A stretch of DNA of 37,212 nt from Blattamonas nauphoetae (Eukaryota; Preaxostyla; Oxymonadida): positions 1-37,212 of the forward strand of contig JARBJD010000523.1 of assembly GCA_033064195.1 (NCBI GenBank). The letters are read 5' to 3'. Below, piece after piece: positions 36,187-37,212 of this stretch (its first letter is position 1; each line of letters begins with the position of its first letter). The notes under the pieces are model-generated. The model saw only the letters and a program-made list of their open reading frames with translations. It was not told the origin of the DNA and made no database searches. The translations under genes were made by a program, and so were the position numbers.

Positions 36187-37212
36187 TAGTCGGAAACTCA
36201 CATCAGAGTATCCTGGAGGGAGACAGGGTTGATCCCTCAACCCTGAAGTGGTCCTAGAAGGACTGCCACTCGGTCACCTTCGCGTTCTCTCTCCCAATAG
36301 ATTATCTCTATCTTCGGAGTTGATCACTTCGGAGGCCTGCATGCAGAGTTGGGCTGCACACGATCAACATCATAGCCGGGAACTACACATTTACAATCAA
36401 CACCATCGAGGATCCTGTGTTGATGGTGGTGACCGTAATGAGAAAGCAATTGACCTGACAGACGACAGTGAGCAAGCTTCTTGATTCTCAGATAACTCAG
36501 ACAGATTGAAGCTAGAGAACTCACATCGCCAGGGTTTGGATCGGGTCCTCACCTGACTCACCCAAAACAACCTCACCTCATTTCAAATTGATGTTTTCGT
36601 CTAACTTTCACTAGGATTCTCATCTCGGGAAACACTGATTATAGATTGAGGAAAAATTGAAATGAGAGATGGATGGTGGAAAAAATGTGGTGCTGATTTT
36701 CGCTACCATTTGCTCAATTAGCTCTATCAAGGAGAAATTTCCTCTTTTCCTTTCTCAAAAAAATAAAGAAACGATGTATGTTGTTTTAAAGGAAAGTTTC
36801 TGTGTGAAATTGATGCTGAGAATGCTCCTTACGTCGATGATCTCGCTTTATTGCATTTTCAGTTGCCTAATTCGGACATGGGGAGACCTCACGTTTACAC
36901 TAAAGTGTCTGACGACTATAAACCCTGGACATCGGGCAGGAGGATGAGCCAAAAGAGACAAAGAAGAAATACTAATTCCAGCGGAACGAGTCAAGCATCT
37001 ATATCCAACGTGGGTGACTCGACCAGAATGCTTCGGACCGGAGAATGCATCTTGTTTTTCACTGTCTGAAGGAGGGATTATCTGTAGAAATTTGTTCATT
37101 CTCACAAAACGATATCGCAAAAAGAGTGAGTAGTCCCTTACACGAACGATCTCAAACAATCGTCACGAGAAGGTATATTCCCTTGGTTACAGACATGCAG
37201 TAGATTACACAG
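36187..37212. other. unassigned right flank
   Basis: No convincing gene or repeat. Short forward frames (36248-36484, 36669-36947, 36851-37069) lack recognisable domains. It shows no similarity to the missing part of element A or to the left flank. Confidence 0.4.

Noticed and set aside
36851-37069. Segment GRPHVYTKVSDDYKPW resembling the C-terminal end of trypsin-like proteases
   Set aside because: No GDSGGP or catalytic His/Asp motif in the sequence upstream, and the rest of the frame is low in similarity; probably chance.
1-37212. tRNA, rRNA, riboswitch or CRISPR features
   Set aside because: No tRNA-like cloverleaf, rRNA core sequence or regularly spaced identical repeats were recognised; the tandem array in the terminal repeats is contiguous and degenerate, unlike CRISPR.

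Overview
The window reads as nuclear DNA of an AT-rich, intron-poor unicellular eukaryote that is crowded with mobile DNA. An anaerobic flagellate of the metamonad type (oxymonad or parabasalid) would fit. The reasons are Polinton/Maverick-type virus-like elements with protist-style gene sets, a captured copy of a host beta-helix (pectin-lyase-like) surface-protein gene, and coding sequences of standard-code type. The lineage is an inference; no rRNA or conserved housekeeping gene is present to test it.

Layout. 1-800 is unassigned flank. About 801-7052 is a partial, decayed Polinton-type fossil (element A): one forward gene, then a reverse-strand structural block. At 7053 a second, related Polinton-type element (element B, 7053-35837, about 28.8 kb) begins abruptly inside an element A gene. 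Element B has terminal inverted repeats of about 3.33 kb (7053-10379, and 28738-35837 interrupted by an insertion), built largely from a degenerate repeat of about 137 bp. Between them lie a fibre-like gene with a Peptidase_S74 domain, a conserved 136-aa protein, two large paralogous capsid-like proteins, two small MAPG-starting proteins, two unassigned proteins, a packaging-type ATPase, a small coiled-coil protein, a DDE integrase, a protein-primed-type family B DNA polymerase carrying extra OTU-like and HNH domains, and a repeat-domain protein that straddles the edge of the right repeat. 35838-37212 is a different flank with a truncated open frame.

Two younger insertions sit in element B. 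A 3.77-kb hAT-like DNA transposon (28888-32654, 8-bp target duplication) lies in the right terminal repeat and carries a decayed beta-helix gene. A 3.0-kb insertion (about 18250-21281, 9-bp flanking direct repeat, 24-bp perfect palindrome near one end) splits the ATPase gene and carries GC-rich host-like coding sequence. Order of events: element A, then B next to or into A, then the DNA transposons.

How the genes fit together. The polymerase and integrase form the replication and integration module. The ATPase, capsid-like pair, small basic and glycine-rich proteins and S74 fibre form a virion-type module. Nearly every gene of both elements starts a few bases after the same T-rich box (coding-strand TTTTATTTTTGTA-like), which suggests a shared promoter/initiator with very short leaders. 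Element B looks largely whole apart from the two insertions; element A is clearly degraded.
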